64,000 nucleotides of DNA, from NCBI GenBank assembly GCA_001939145.1, contig LSRX01000058.1:146511-210510 (forward strand), read 5' to 3'. Origin of the DNA: Symbiodinium microadriaticum (lineage: Eukaryota > Sar > Dinophyceae > Suessiales > Symbiodiniaceae). The notes beneath the pieces were generated by a model. The model searched no databases. It had not been told where the DNA came from and saw only the letters and a program-made list of their open reading frames with translations. Made by a program: the position numbers and the translations under genes. Shown here one piece after another: positions 10,978 through 22,877 of this stretch. Every line of letters begins with the position of its first letter. The first letter of the stretch is position 1.

Positions 10978-11150
10978 GGCTGTAGAGCTCTTGGGCTTTA
11001 GGGGTTTTTGTTAAGGTTTAGGGCTTTAGCATTTTAAGGGTTAGAGGCTGTAGAGCTCTTGGGCTTTAGGAATTGTTGTTAAGGTTTTGGGGTTTAGCAT
11101 TTTAAGGGTTAGAGGCTGTAGAGCTCTTGGGCTTTACTTAAGGTTTAAGG
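10978..11150. repeat. Tandem repeat, ~68-69 bp unit, 2.4 copies
   Basis: GGCTGTAGAGCTCTTGGGCT begins at 10978, 11046 and 11115. The first two units continue into AAGGTTTAGGGCTTTAGCAT or AAGGTTTTGGGGTTTAGCAT and end ATTTTAAGGGTTAGA. The units have diverged slightly, so this is older than the 188-bp duplication. Confidence 0.85.
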
Positions 11151-11370
11151 CTTTAGGGGTTTGGGGGGTTGGGGGTTTGGGGGTTTAGTAGGTTTGGGTT
11201 TTGGGGTTTAGGGACCTAGGGTTCTTTTTGGGGTTGAGGGTTTAGGGTTGTATCAGGGCTTTGGGTTTTGGGGTTTTGGGTTTTGGGTTTTAGAGTTTAA
11301 GTTTTAGGGTCCAGGGTTTAGGGTTGAGGGGTTTAAGGGTTTGGGGTAGGCTTTCGGGGTTTATTTGGCT
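11126..11370 (+). repeat. G-rich telomere-like array
   Basis: About 245 bp of GGGTTT, GGGGTTT, GGGTTTTGGGG, TTTAGGG and TTGAGGG units in one orientation. Closely spaced GGG runs make G-quadruplex formation plausible. No coding signal. Confidence 0.85.
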
Positions 11371-12794
11371 TTAGGGCCGTTTCCCTTGAAACCTAAACTC
11401 ATCTTGCCGGATTCGTCTTCAGTTCAACATCCCTTAGGCTTCAGTCAGAATCGCGTCTTCGCGACTCGGCTACAGCTGCATTCTGGCGGGATTTTGGAGT
11501 CTCCGGGGGTTCCTCCGAGTCCTGTTCCAATTTCTGAGGCCCCTAGACTAACCCTCAAAGTAGCCCTGGCAGAACCGGTCAAACAAACACCTGTACAGAA
11601 ACCTCGTTCTGTTTCTTAAGGCCCATATCATTGGATCCGCTGACCGCGGCCTGCGCCATTGCCTTGAACATGCCGGCATCCGACAACTTGTGCCGGAACT
11701 CGTCTGAGTAAAACCTGAGGAAGGTTAAGGCTTCTCTTGTTTAGGAATAAAACTTCAGGGTTCAGTGTCTTAGAGGTTTGCGGTTCAGGGAAGTACCCTG
11801 CTTTGTAATGTAGCCCCTACCTACCTCTGAAGAGGAATATGACACAGCTTCAAGGGACACTTGAGGGTCCTGGTAGGGTTGAGGTCTAGGGTCTCAGCGT
11901 TAACAACTCAGGTGTGCAGCTTAACCTCCGCGGTTTGCTGCCTGTGCTGGGGCTAAGGTATAACTTGTAGTACTGGACTGGTAATCAGTCGCGCGTCGAT
12001 GCCAGTTTCGATGCAGTTAATCATGTGCTCCTTCCTGCAGCTCCAGCTGTAATTTGGGGTCTAAGGCAGTTTCCACCACGATTTTTGTTACATTTTTGTT
12101 CCCGAGCAGGCAAAGTCACCCAATGCCTTCATATGCTGGCTGATGAATCGTCGTGACATTCCAACAGGTAGATACTATCAACAATAATTTGAGCAGTATA
12201 GGGTCACCGAACATCCCGCCGAAAGCACACATACTCCACCAAAGGACGAAATGAACCCTAATAAAGGTTTTCAAATCATATACCATATAGAGATTCATAA
12301 AAGCTTTACAAGGGTATAGGGGCCCTACGTTTAAGGGCCATTTTGGTCCTTCAGACTTAAACATGAACATAGATGTTGAATGCGGATGACGATCTGCACG
12401 CTTTTCTTCGCTGGGCTCCCTTTAAATCACCTGGTGTAGGATTAAGGGTTTAGGGTTAATAGGGTTTAGGGTTTCGAGTTTAGGGATTAATAAAGGTTTT
12501 GGGTTACAGCTATCCAATCATCCGAGGTGCGTAAGGGCCTTGACCACCTGCAAAGACTCTTCTGCAATTTTGGCTTCAGCACCGTGCTCCAAGACCACCC
12601 TGAGATGTTGCAGGGTCCGAAATACCTAGCATGTCTCAGCATGATGTCTTCTTTCGCCACTAAACTCAGTAAATCGAGTGAATAGGAGCAACAAATAATG
12701 GATACTGCAGAAGTTCCTATCTCAAAAATGAACCCTAAACCCTAAGCGACCCTAAACCCTTAGCCCAAACCATGCTGCACCACCTCAAAAAGTC
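11371..12794. other. No recognised gene; unique sequence with two heptamer clusters
   Basis: The ORF at 11365-11619 (+) begins inside the telomere-like array and is not credible. G-strand words occupy 12437-12505. About 12280-12350 (AATAAAGG to AGGGTATAGGGGCCC, TATACCATATA centre) may be another worn hairpin element. C-strand words lie at 12730-12765. Confidence 0.45.
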
Positions 12795-12903
12795 TAGGTT
12801 CCCCAGTAGCCCCTTCATAATAAGCGCACGGGGCTTTCCTTACTCTCTGTGTTTTAATAAGGGAGCCCAAAAAGACTGGGCAAAAGGGCGCTACTGGGGG
12901 TTT
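12795..12903. mobile_element. MITE-like hairpin with nested stems
   Basis: Outer arms CCCCAGTAGCCCCTT (12801-12815) and AAGGGCGCTACTGGGG (12884-12899) pair with one extra base. An inner stem pairs GGGCTTTCCTTA (12831-12842) with TAAGGGAGCCC (12858-12868). TA lies just outside both ends (12795 and 12902). There is no coding capacity. Confidence 0.6.
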
Positions 12904-13140
12904 AGGGGTTTAGGGTGTAGGGGGGGGGGGACCGGGGAACCTGGAAGTCCTGCTTTCATGTCTCGTTTTTCGTGTCTCTGACTACTTGCTCGGGAGTTGA
13001 GGCGGTGAGGCTGCGGGGGTTTGCGGCTTAGGGTCTAGGGTTTAGAGTTTAGGGTTCATAGGGTTACAGGAGTTTAGGGCTTGTGAGTTTGAGGAGTTTA
13101 GGGCTTAAAGGGTCTAGGGTTTGGGGTTTCGGGTGTTCTG
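12904..13140 (+). repeat. G-strand telomere-like clusters
   Basis: GGGTTTAGGGGTTTAGGGTG (from 12899) runs into a 9-10 base G run. At 13020-13135 a denser array alternates TTTAGGG with GGGTTCATAGGG and GGGTTACAGG variants. Confidence 0.75.
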
Positions 13141-13214
13141 GAGCTCGGGATTCTGTGCACTGAGTCTGGAGTCCCGCAGACAGCACGGGACGTTGCGTCG
13201 GGACCGTCAGTTTG

Positions 13215-13308
13215 GACTTAGGCTTTCCTTTTTTGGGGTCACCTGTTAGGATCCTCAATATAAAATCGGCGGAACCAAAAACAGAAACTACAATGGAGAC
13301 TCTTGGTA
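13215..13308. mobile_element. MITE-like element, family 1
   Basis: The left part TTTCCTTTTTTGGGGTCACC leads to the conserved AGGATCC (13248-13254). The right end reads ACTACAATGGAGACTCTTGG-TA (to 13308). The order of blocks matches the 61411-61519 copy. The left terminus is worn. Confidence 0.65.
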
Positions 13309-13388
13309 GGTCCAGCTCGAAAATCCTAAACCGTAAGTAGGTGCACGAGTAGGAGGTGCCGATCCGTTCGGGACTGCTGCCAGATCAA

Positions 13389-13425
13389 ATGAAGTGGCCT
13401 TAATGATTGGAGTAGGGTTGTATTT
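13389..13425. mobile_element. Family-2 left-end fragment
   Basis: ATGAAGTGGCCTTAATGATT-GGAGTAGGGTT is nearly identical to 58999-59029 and to the family-2 end at 2053. No matching right arm follows. Confidence 0.55.
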
Positions 13426-15840
13426 ATGGAGGGATCTTTAAAGGGTTCTGTTCGCGTTAGTTTGATAAAAAGGGTTACTGTAGGGGTTTTCATAGAGGGG
13501 ACTTGAACAGTGGAACTGGGCTAACTGTGCAGACTCCTCTTGTTATATGGCATCGTCACAGCGAACAAGACCATTCGCGACTCGAATGGTCTTGAGTCGT
13601 ATCACAACTGATGCTCTTGCGGAAACCCTGCCCCACGGCCCTACGGCTGGATACAGGTCGTTGCAACTCCACCGATGCTTTGGATCACATGTTCTTGTTT
13701 GGAAATCGAACTCCGACTCGAGCCCCATGTCTGCTCACTACGAGCGCATGTCCATTCGGCTGCATTTGGTTGAATAGCAGTAACAGCCTTTATAGCAGCA
13801 ATGATATTACTAATAATGGCAATAGCAACAATAATAGTAACAATAACAAACAATAACAATAATCATGAACAGTGATAATACTATGAATAATAGTAATAGC
13901 CCATGTCTAGATCCTACGGCATGAAGCGAGCCTCGTCGTCGTGGCTGTGCAGAACTTATGTCACCGAAACCGCTTCTAGCCAACACCACGTACCCCCCCC
14001 CCCCCAGCACTAAATCCAAAGCAACCCCCGTGAAAGACTGTCTGTGAATTCCTTCGCAAAGGCACGCGACATCCAAAGGAATGAACCCGGCTTCCACAAC
14101 CACGTCCTCATCCGACGAGATGCAGGCAGGGTTTCGTATCTAGAGGTTTACGGCCGCCGCCCTAAAACACACTCGTGAAACACCAAGATGAGACAGTGAC
14201 AACGATGGCTGCCGAAAACGCTTCCGGTACCGTGCCGGCATAGAAAACTAGATATCTTGCGAGGACAAAAAACATGAACGTATAGCCTGCGAAACCCTGC
14301 AAACCCCCGCAAACAACACTGTAACACGCTTATAACAGGAGCTAGGACATCAAACACACATCCTGCAGCACAACAGTCCTTTCTCAGATTGCAGCGTTCT
14401 GCCAGACCCAACGCAACTAGCCAAGTATGCCACCGACCGTACGAGCCTGAATCCTACAACACAGCTGCTACGCACAGAAAACACGTACACCAAACTGCTG
14501 CCAGCTTGAAATACCCGAACCGTAACATCCTCTACCAACTACCAGTATATGACAAAGAACTTGGTGCATTCCTTCCGACAATCCTGGTTCGTCCAACTGC
14601 CGGAGGAAAGGGCATAGAGCGAGTTCTTGATGGGCTCGAAAGCCCAGTCTGAATACCTGAAATCAAGCTGCTTTGAACCCTCAGCCCTCAGACCTTTAAC
14701 CCCAATCCCTCAGCTGAGATTTGGGAAAATCATACCAATAAGATCCAATAAGTATACACTTACTGTGACAATACTACTCAAGTCTCCTATGCAAACTTCG
14801 CAAATGCACAGGAACCCCGGCCGCAAACCTCGATTAGGGTTTAAGGTTTGAGGGATTCGGGTCACCAATATCAGCATTCTAGGAGGTTTACATCCTCGAT
14901 GTTGCGAGAAGAGGATGCTCTCGATCTTGCGAAGGCCTATTGACACACCCAGCACCGGACATGGTCAAGGGGAGTTTCGGGTTTTGGTGGCTGTCGGGCT
15001 GAGAGTTTGAAAAACCGGGAACACTGCTACAGACTGCCTAGGTGGCTGACTATTGAACAAACGCAGTTGCCATGTGCATCAGAAGAAGTGGAATGGTTAT
15101 TTAGACAGCGGCATTTTGTAAGCGTCTGAACATGCTTGCAACTGCCACGCACCTTGCACATTTCCAAACGTCACTGATGACGCTCCAGCAGCCCCTAAAC
15201 CCTTGACCCTTAAGCCTAAACCCTCAAAAGGCGACTGTACCAGGATGCTGGCCGTGAAAGTTGTTCCGAATATTCTGAATGATGCCCTGCAAGATGCCCA
15301 GCTCCCTGGTCGTTCTCAGGGTTTAGGTCCGTTAGGTGTGGAAGTTGAGCTTTTTTTTAGGGTCCTTTGGGTCAGGCTGTCGGGTGTAATGCTTTGGCAC
15401 GTGCAATGACGTGAGGTTTTCAGACTCCAGGTTTCCCAATGCTTTTTGATGTAGGTAGAGCTACTGAGCCGTTTGGTCGGTTTGTTTAGGGTTTCGGTTT
15501 AGGGCTTATAGGGTGTAGGACGCCCTTTCTTGAAACTCAGCAGCCTCAATAGCTTGGAGTGTAAACACTGAAGGAATTCGCAAAGCTGCCGCCAGTACGT
15601 CACCCCCGTGCTGAAACTTCAGGTGCTATTATACAACGATGCGAACGCTTTTCACAACCTCTGGAACACCACGATAGCCTTGTGGCCTCGAAATCTCGAA
15701 CCCGGATAACGGACAATCACCGTCAAGTGCTGTATAGAAATAAAAATGTATATATTATATTTAATTATACACATAGTCTGATGGATATCGGTATCCACCT
15801 CACAGAATGTGTTCATCCCCGCAAGATCAGGGTGAATAGT
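13426..15840. other. No recognised gene; AAT/AAC-rich tract, C13 tract and scattered heptamers
   Basis: An imperfect AATA/ACAATA tract lies at about 13792-13900 and a C13 homopolymer at 13993-14005. About 14040-14640 is largely unique, with spaced AAACCCTGCAAACCC words. Overlapping small frames at 13543-14103 and 14148-14652 run on both strands and resemble nothing known. G-strand words occupy 15485-15520. Confidence 0.45.
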
Positions 15841-15903
15841 ATGTATGTGTGTGTGTGTGTGTGTAAATAAGTAAATCAATAAATAAATAGATAAACGTAT
15901 GTG

Positions 15904-15946
<43 letters not shown>

Positions 15947-15968
15947 GTATATATATATATACACACAT
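15841..15968. repeat. (TG)n/(AAAT)n/(TA)n compound microsatellite
   Basis: (TG)n, then AAATAAGTAAAT-type sequence, then long (TA)n blocks broken by TGTA and TTTA, ending in CACACA. Confidence 0.9.
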
Positions 15969-16318
15969 GTCAGTAGGCTCTACAATGCATATTATGTTCC
16001 CTAAGCCGCTGAGGCACACCCCTGGTTAGTAAGCCCATTTTGCATGGGCCCTTATATGAGCATCCCTACGATGACGGGGTTTACACTACGCTAGACTCGA
16101 TACTTACGTGTAATAAGGGTTGTAAAAGAGCGCCCCGACACCCTAAACGGCCCCAGACCCTAAACATACAAAACCCTCAACCCTAAACCTTAAACCTAAC
16201 CTACACAAGTACACGTTAAACCCTCAAGGCGTCTTTACGGTTTCCCGTGCGGGTTGTGAGCTTACGACGCTTCAAAGACTGGTTGCTCCTTTAGCGTCCA
16301 AGCCAGGGCACTTAGAGA
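15969..16318. other. No gene seen; C-strand words
   Basis: CCCTAAACGG, CCCTCAACCCTAAACC and similar at 16140-16230. The rest is unique. Confidence 0.45.
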
Positions 16319-16405
16319 TTTCGGGGTTTAGGGTTTACGGTTTAAGGGTTTAGGGTTTAAGGGTTCGGGTTTAGGTTTAGGGTTTAATTAAGGGTTAAGG
16401 GTATG
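16319..16405 (+). repeat. G-strand telomere-like array
   Basis: GGGTTTAGGGTTTACGG and GGGTTTAAGGGTTCGGG-type units run almost continuously. Confidence 0.85.
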
Positions 16406-17700
16406 GTGGCGGACTTTCGCTCGTTATTCCTTATCGAAGCCGATTGATAATATGCATGTGATTAATGATTACTAACCGATCCTAAAACACACAACAACCA
16501 CTTCAATCCCCTTGGCTGGGTAGCTCAAGTTTAGCTGAAACGCCCTGGCTGGTGCGCAACCTGCCTGAAACGACGGATAGGCTCTGGAAAGTCGAGCTGA
16601 AAGATGTGACTATGTTAAGGCCTTCGAAGATCCTGAGCTGGACCGGGCCCCAGGCCGCTCCTAGTATTACGATGAGGGTTTATACGGTTGTAGGGTAATT
16701 AGAATGGTTACTGAAATTTTATGGTTAAGGTCATTGCTACTGTTTTTACTTATGAATATATATATATATATATGATCATCCTGCTGACTACCTTTTTAAC
16801 ACCAAAGAGCCACCTTGCGATTGCCCGATTCTCGTCGACATAATCGAAGAAAGCTCCGATGTCGCCACCTTCAAGCTGGTGCTATACTGCCACGACGACG
16901 ACGACGAAGACTACTGCTACCACTACAAGAAGCAAAAGTGTGACACACACACACACACAACTGCAACTGCTATAGTTGCAACGGTAAGCTGGGACCAAGG
17001 AGATGCACTGATGCCTGTGAGAGCCTCGTCATCTAATTCTAATCTATTTCGTCTTGGAACAGGTCTGAAAGTATCAACAAACGTAGTAATGAAGCCGACG
17101 AGCGAGACGAGGCTACGTGCATCTTATGGTGTAAGACTCTCGGGTGCCGGGGCTCCCCTCAGCCAGCAGGACCCGCCTAAGCTGGTGACGTTCGGATCCT
17201 CCATGTTCTGGCTGTAAAAGGGCCAGGTCAGGTTCCTGAGCCACCGGGCGTAGGGTTTTATGGATACCTGAACTCAGAAAGGATTCCATGCTAGCCTGGA
17301 CCCTGAAGCTCCAAAGTGTACAGAACCATGTCTGAGATCATGCGGAGCCTTAACTTAGATGAAGAAAATTCTGCATCCATGTAAAGGCTGAGAGGCGTTA
17401 GCGGTGCAAGCGAGAGAGCGAAAGACAGAGAGAACAAAAAAAGAGAGAGGACACGAGAGAGGGAGACGAAGAGCCAAAAGAGAGTGGCAGAAAGACAGCG
17501 AAGAACTGAAGCTTACCAGCAGTGGCCAAAAATGTGCTGAGCATTTCTCCTAGGTCCGAAGGCACGGTGATTATTTAAGCAAAACTACCTTCACAGTATG
17601 CGTTTAGGCCGGTATACATCAGCATGCACCCCTTGCAGGATGTAGATGTGGCACCATGCACATTGAACTCAGCTAACTAAGACGAAACAACCCCAAACTC
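16406..17700. other. No recognised gene; (TA)n, (GAC)n, (CA)n and purine tracts
   Basis: (TA)n at 16757-16774, GACGACGACGACGA at about 16893-16908 and (CA)n at 16943-16959. Purine-rich GAGAGA/GAAAGA DNA covers 17408-17512. The 112-codon frame 16879-17217 (+) spans the trinucleotide and dinucleotide tracts at its head and is doubtful. Confidence 0.45.
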
Positions 17701-17769
17701 TAAACCCTACCGGAACTCCCAAGCGTCCTGTAACGGGGTCTCATATTCCGCATGAAGAGGTCACTAAGG

Positions 17770-17840
17770 GCCACAGTATGTGTATGCGACTGTATGTGTA
17801 TATATGTATATGTACATACGTATGTATATGCACTACTGTC
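17770..17840. repeat. (TATG/TATA)n microsatellite
   Basis: Imperfect TGTATATGTATATGTACATA and related words. Confidence 0.75.
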
Positions 17841-17904
17841 GATATCGTGACAGAAATAGCAACCACCATCGGGCCATAGCACTAATGATCACGATATAAA
17901 CCTA

Positions 17905-18020
17905 TGAACAAAAACCCTAAACTCTAAACCCTATATCAACCCCTAAACCCTAAACTCTAAACCCGAATCCCTATAAACCCTGAACCCTAAACCCTAAACC
18001 CTGAACTCTAAACTCTGAGC
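17905..18020 (-). repeat. C-strand telomere-like array
   Basis: About 16 consecutive CCCTAAA-type units (CCCTAAACTCTAAACCC, CCCTATATCAACCCC, CCCTATAAACCC). Confidence 0.85.
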
Positions 18021-19000
18021 CCCTCAGTAGAGGCGAAGGTCAGCGCACCCAATTGCCCGGCTAGGAGGCCATTTTCCTCTGCTGCTCGGACGAGGGTTGA
18101 GCCGATTTACGGGTCTGCTTGGGGTCGTGGAGCTGATCAAGAGCTGAGGGGTGTCAGGTTTAGGATAAGGTGACCTTGATAACTGGACTAGGATTGTGTC
18201 GGGAGATCTCTGCACAATTCGGACATGACAAGAAATCTAAACAAGTTGTACATGCGAACGACGAGAGTGCATGTCAAATGTGCAGTACTGGCTGTGCGAG
18301 TCTGAGAATGAACGACCATCGTCCAGTTGCTCCAAGAATCGCGGTTAAAAAGGATCAGCGCGCTGGCAGCATCCAGGCAAGGAATCTGCGCATTGGCTTA
18401 AGGGCTTCGCGGTATCGATCTTCGGAGGGTGACGTTACGCACTGATGTGCACGAGCGTGCGCGTTCGGGGACTTGTGGCATGACTCGGAATACTTCGAAA
18501 TGACTGTGACGGCAGCCACTTGGTTTCTGCACACTCCTAAAATGGACTTGCAGCAGTGTCAACCGTATTGACGTCCTGTAGTCACGTAAAACCGTAAACC
18601 TTTGTAGTGCAAACTCCCATACAGCACCACGCCATGAAATCCCACTGCTCCGCTGCTATAGGGGCCTCACTTTGTGGTAATAGTTTAGTTGTAATAGGGC
18701 GATAACCGGAGAATGCCACGAACCAGTCAGACCTCTATACCACCCTTGTGAACCCCATGAAACCCTCATGAAGCCACAGAAAACCCTGATCAAACCTTAT
18801 GAAGGTCTTCCAAAACCCTGTCTGGCCCGGCCATGACTTCCTTGTCCTGGGGAAAGTTCCGCATGGCAGACACTACCTCGGGACAGTTGCGATCCGAATG
18901 CTGCTCGGGATTCCGGGGGCTTTCGAGTTAAGATTTCCTGATCCGGAAACCGGGTTGTAGGAATATGTCAGAGCATACAGTGCACTGGTATGAAAGTCTA
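18021..19000. other. No recognised gene
   Basis: Mostly unique sequence. The 91-codon frame 18170-18445 (+) resembles no known family. Spaced AACCCTCATGAAG and AACCCTGATCAAA words occupy 18745-18815. Confidence 0.4.
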
Positions 19001-19130
19001 TATGTATGTATCTATGTATCTATGGATGTATGTATGTATGTATGTATGTATGTATGTATGTGTGTATGTATGTATGTATGTATGTATGTACGTACACACA
19101 TATGTATGTGTATATACAACTATAGATATA
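19001..19130. repeat. (TATG)n microsatellite
   Basis: Near-perfect TATG units to about 19090, then TACACACATATG-type decay. The 94-codon frame through it is a by-product of the repeat. Confidence 0.92.
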
Positions 19131-20478
19131 CACATATGGACTATTCTGAAATATTGATACTGATCATCCAGGAGACCTATATTGCCCTTACATACACCCT
19201 CATCTCAAGCCTTGCAAATGCACTTATAACTCCTCTAAAATCCCTATAGCACCCTTACAATAGATGAACACCGTAATACCTTCATCAACACCATAAACAA
19301 TGCTGAATAAGTCCCTTACAAATTTATCCCAGCATCTGCTTGGATGGCGCCAGCCTTGCCCCACGCATCCTGGATTAGGGTTTAGGGTTTAGCGTTTAGG
19401 GTTAGGGTTGAGGGCCTATAGGGTTTAGCGTGTCCAAAACGAGCCATTTGCGAGTCGCAATGATCAATAACTACCGATTGCCACTGATAGTCCAAGTGGA
19501 GATATACTCTGTAAAGTGTATCCTTCAATAAAGCCGTAATTCTACTTAGTCGGGCGTCTACTTTACGCAGCATGCGAGACTCAAGGGACTGGCTTGTATC
19601 CGAAAGTCTGTCACGAAGAGGTTTCCTCGCATCCCTGGCCCTACGATAGGCCCTGCCATCGGAGCCCCTGACCCGAATAAGTATTGTAGAAGGCCGTCAA
19701 CCCATGCCCAAAAACCGACATCTCTGCCCACGAGAAAAGTCAAGGTCCACTCGCGTGTCCGATCACCAGAGATCAGGGTTTCAGGTGAAAAACATACGAG
19801 GGATCAGTACAAACAAATTCAGAGGAGTCCTGCACAAGGATGCCCTCAACTACGCTTGGCGATCTGACACCCCTAGTTCCACGCGTCCTGCGCGGCCTTG
19901 TCCGCACTGTCCACACAGTCTCTCCTTCCCCGCTTAGTTGTGCACAACTTTGTACACTGCGAACATGAAGTCATAGTGGTAACAATCAACTCTATCAATG
20001 CAAGAGCAATGGACTATTCATTTAATAGTACTAGTTTTTAGGGTCCTTTATGTTATTGATATTATTGGTAACTACCAACAATTTATTGGAAATTACTCCG
20101 GACTCCATGGTTTCGAAACACATGGAGACGGAGGAGTGCCCCAACTCTTCGTCTGAGCGAGCTTGTTTTTGGTAGTGTTTTTGTGTTAGCAGACTGTTAA
20201 AATGATTATATGAAGCTTGACCTGTTGTGGGCAAGCGCGCTGGTTCTGTGCTTGATACAACGGCTCCAGCTGGGCTTGGATCTAGGATTTACGTTCCGGT
20301 TAGTATCCAGCGTGTCTGTTGAAGCAAAACCCCGCACCTTGCGGTCAGTTACACCTTTACACTTGCAGCAGAGCCCGAGTTTCTTCCGGATTTTGGGTAT
20401 CTTACTTGTCGGGTCTGCGCACAACCCAACAAAGCGTAACCCCTAGCCCCTACACCTAACACTTGTTTTGGGTGAGGA
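19131..20478. other. No recognised gene; short G-strand array
   Basis: 19375-19428 is a compact TTTAGGG array. The remainder is largely unique. Spaced CCCTTACA words occupy 19185-19330. Small frames on both strands (19382-19937, 20031-20446) have no recognisable motif. Confidence 0.4.
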
Positions 20479-20973
20479 ATGGCCGGAAACTTGTTTCGTG
20501 CGGCAACAGTGCGTCTGCACGGACGCATGCCAGGACACGCTGAACCCTCCTTGACACAGCACAAGGAACTTGAGCTGGTCAGCTGTCTTGCAATCCGGAG
20601 CTTCGCTGGTAGAGGCGTAGTTTTGCCGTACAATGACCCAAGCAATCCGAACACTCCTGTAGGTAGAAACAGTGACAACATCCCCCAACAACAACTGGGA
20701 TTCGGGAGCCGGGTTTTCGAGCTTAGCTGGGGCCAAGCACATAAAGCAATCACTGATCGGGTATCCGTCGGGTCGTCTGCGACAAAAACGACCAGAAGTT
20801 GGGCACTTGCTTTCCATTTTGGACCGGTGGGCTCTGCGTTTGAAGGCGACGGACGATTTAGAAGTGAGGGTGTTGATACCCGCCAGAACCAAATCTTGTC
20901 ACCGCCGGTTCAGGATGGAACTTTTTATCCACCATGGATGCTCGGGTATTTTAGCTTCGAGGTTTCGGGTTGA
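20479..20973 (+). CDS. Candidate 164-codon ORF, unknown function
   Basis: One of the two longest ATG-initiated frames not made of a simple repeat. It starts at an ATG in a fair context (GGAATGG) and runs 164 codons to a stop at about 20973. The peptide begins MAGNLFRAATVRLHGRMPGH, has mixed composition, and ends in a Pro/Tyr/Phe-rich segment (PPWMLGYFSFEVSG). There is no signal peptide, clear membrane segment or known motif. The region (20000-21780) is poor in telomere-like motifs, which favours a gene. Against it, the opposite strand is also open for about 149 codons over 20443-20892, so openness alone is weak evidence. It could be a single exon, a pseudogene or chance. Confidence 0.22.
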   Translation: MAGNLFRAATVRLHGRMPGHAEPSLTQHKELELVSCLAIRSFAGRGVVLPYNDPSNPNTPVGRNSDNIPQQQLGFGSRVFELSWGQAHKAITDRVSVGSSATKTTRSWALAFHFGPVGSAFEGDGRFRSEGVDTRQNQILSPPVQDGTFYPPWMLGYFSFEVSG

Positions 20974-22829
20974 TTCATGATGTAGATAACAATCAAAGAA
21001 ACGATCAGTGTTGTCTGCAAAAGGGTTGCAGTTCGGTGTCTGACAAACCATGCCGAGTCACACGGTCTGGCAGCTGTCCAGTAGCTTCTGCCGATCCCTT
21101 AGCCAGCCACGCAGAGGTACAGTATACCCGATTTGCCTAAATGCTCAGAAGCAGAAGCCCAGAACCCTCAAACACACGCTTTTGGTACACCAACAACTAA
21201 AAGACTCGCACTGCTTCTGAGACAAAACTGTATTCATTACAACATACAGTAATGTCTCATCTTATCATCTCTTCCATCCTATCCCATGCTACACTATACC
21301 CAGCCACGGCAAATCTCAAATTTAGATTGTTAAACTGCATGTGCATTAATAGCACACCAACAACACACTGAGTTTAATGAAGTGCCAGTTCGCTTTACAA
21401 ATGGGCCAGAAACATGCCCAAGAACACAACCTAGAATGTCTGAGTAGAACTTTGTGGAAAGGGAAAGGCGAGTTTTAGCAAGTGAAAAGCATGCGCTTTG
21501 CTTACCTTTTCCTCGCTGATCTAAGCTTCGTAGACCAGCAGTAGACCGTTAGGCAACCGCTGTCTATTCGTAAACCACTATACCAAATGCTAAATTTATC
21601 ATGCTCTATTAACGTATACTATACTATACTATATTATATAATTTTATACTACAAACTATAGTATAACTTACACTTGCATTAGTGTCAGTTTCGTCCAACG
21701 CGCACTCGAGTTGCGCTGCAGGCCCACTCGCTGTGGCTGCTGCGGCGAAGTTCTCAGCGAGGCCTTGTCCGAGGACATCTTTCAAACACCCCTAAAGCGG
21801 TTTAGGGTTTACGGTTTTAGGTTTTACGATTTAGACACTTACACCTCTGAGTGTCAGGGCATGGCCTGCCGCCAAGGGTTCGGGGCCTGGGGGCTTGGCG
21901 CATGGGCAAGCACGATGACTATGACAAAAACGGTTGATGGCTTCAGCCTTCCGTGGTGCGATTCGGCATATGGCCAGCCTCACAGGGCCCTGAAACCAAA
22001 CCCAGGGCACAGACTTCAGAGCCGCGCTCGCGGGCTGAAAGCCTTTGGAAGAAGAGTTTATAGGCTTTATAGGGATGATTAGGGCCTAGGGTCTTAAAGA
22101 TTAGAAGAAGGACAAAAAACACACACACACACAAAACAACCGACTGTGCCCTAAACTAACACCCTAAATCCTAAGCCAATCGGAAACCACAAACTATAAC
22201 CTGAATCCTAAACCCTTTATAAACTCTGAAAACTGAAAACCCTAAACCCTTCAGAAGCCGGAATCCAAGAGGACCCCGACGCTTTTAGTCATCCACGGAA
22301 GCCTTCGGGATCCGGGCAGCTTTGGCCACTTTTGCCCCTCCTGGGTCTAAAGGTTTCGGGATTCTTCGGTTTAGGGTTTAGGGCTTAGGGTTTCGGGACT
22401 CTGTTTTTGCGGATGCTGTTAGTTTCGGTTCGATGCGCAAGTTCATTCCAATTGCAAAGTGCTTCAGCGGATGACCTCAGCTTTTGTAAGAAAAGATTAA
22501 GCTCTGTAGCCCCAACAACAAAATGCTTATCATCCCAAAAGGCTGACTATCCGCCGGCAGGAAATTCACGCCCTTCGGCGTGTTCCTGGTAGAAAAGTAA
22601 TAACTGCTGACCAAACCGTCGAGCAGTTGGAATCTCCTGAGAAGTTACCACCTGGAACCCAAAAGTATGTAGAATAATAGCCCTTTATAGGTTTTGGGCC
22701 ATTATCTTGGGGGTGTAGGCAGGGACTTAGTCAGGTCCTCCGTACCTGCCTCGTCTACGTGAAATGCCCACTAGTCGAAGAGACTGGAGACTGGGCAATC
22801 AGTATAATCGAGAGCCCGAAAGAATATTT
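20974..22829. other. No recognised gene; AT-rich tract and heptamer clusters
   Basis: TATACTATACTATACTATAT-type sequence at 21615-21670 resembles the degenerate repeat at 43675. G-strand words occupy 21800-21830 and 22370-22400. C-strand words occupy 22145-22255. A possible small hairpin (AATAATAGCCC with GGGCCATTATC) lies at about 22672-22714. Confidence 0.4.
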
Positions 22830-22877
22830 TTAATTATTACTGTATTATTATGATTACTATTATTATTATTATTATTC
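22830..22877. repeat. (TTA)n microsatellite
   Basis: Imperfect then perfect ATT units. Confidence 0.85.

Noticed and set aside
13500..13560. tRNA-like GTTCAAGTC on the minus strand
   Set aside because: T stem does not pair.
17408..17512. Purine-rich tract as a splicing enhancer or promoter
   Set aside because: GAGA/GAAA-rich DNA with no neighbouring gene signal. Better explained as a degenerate microsatellite.
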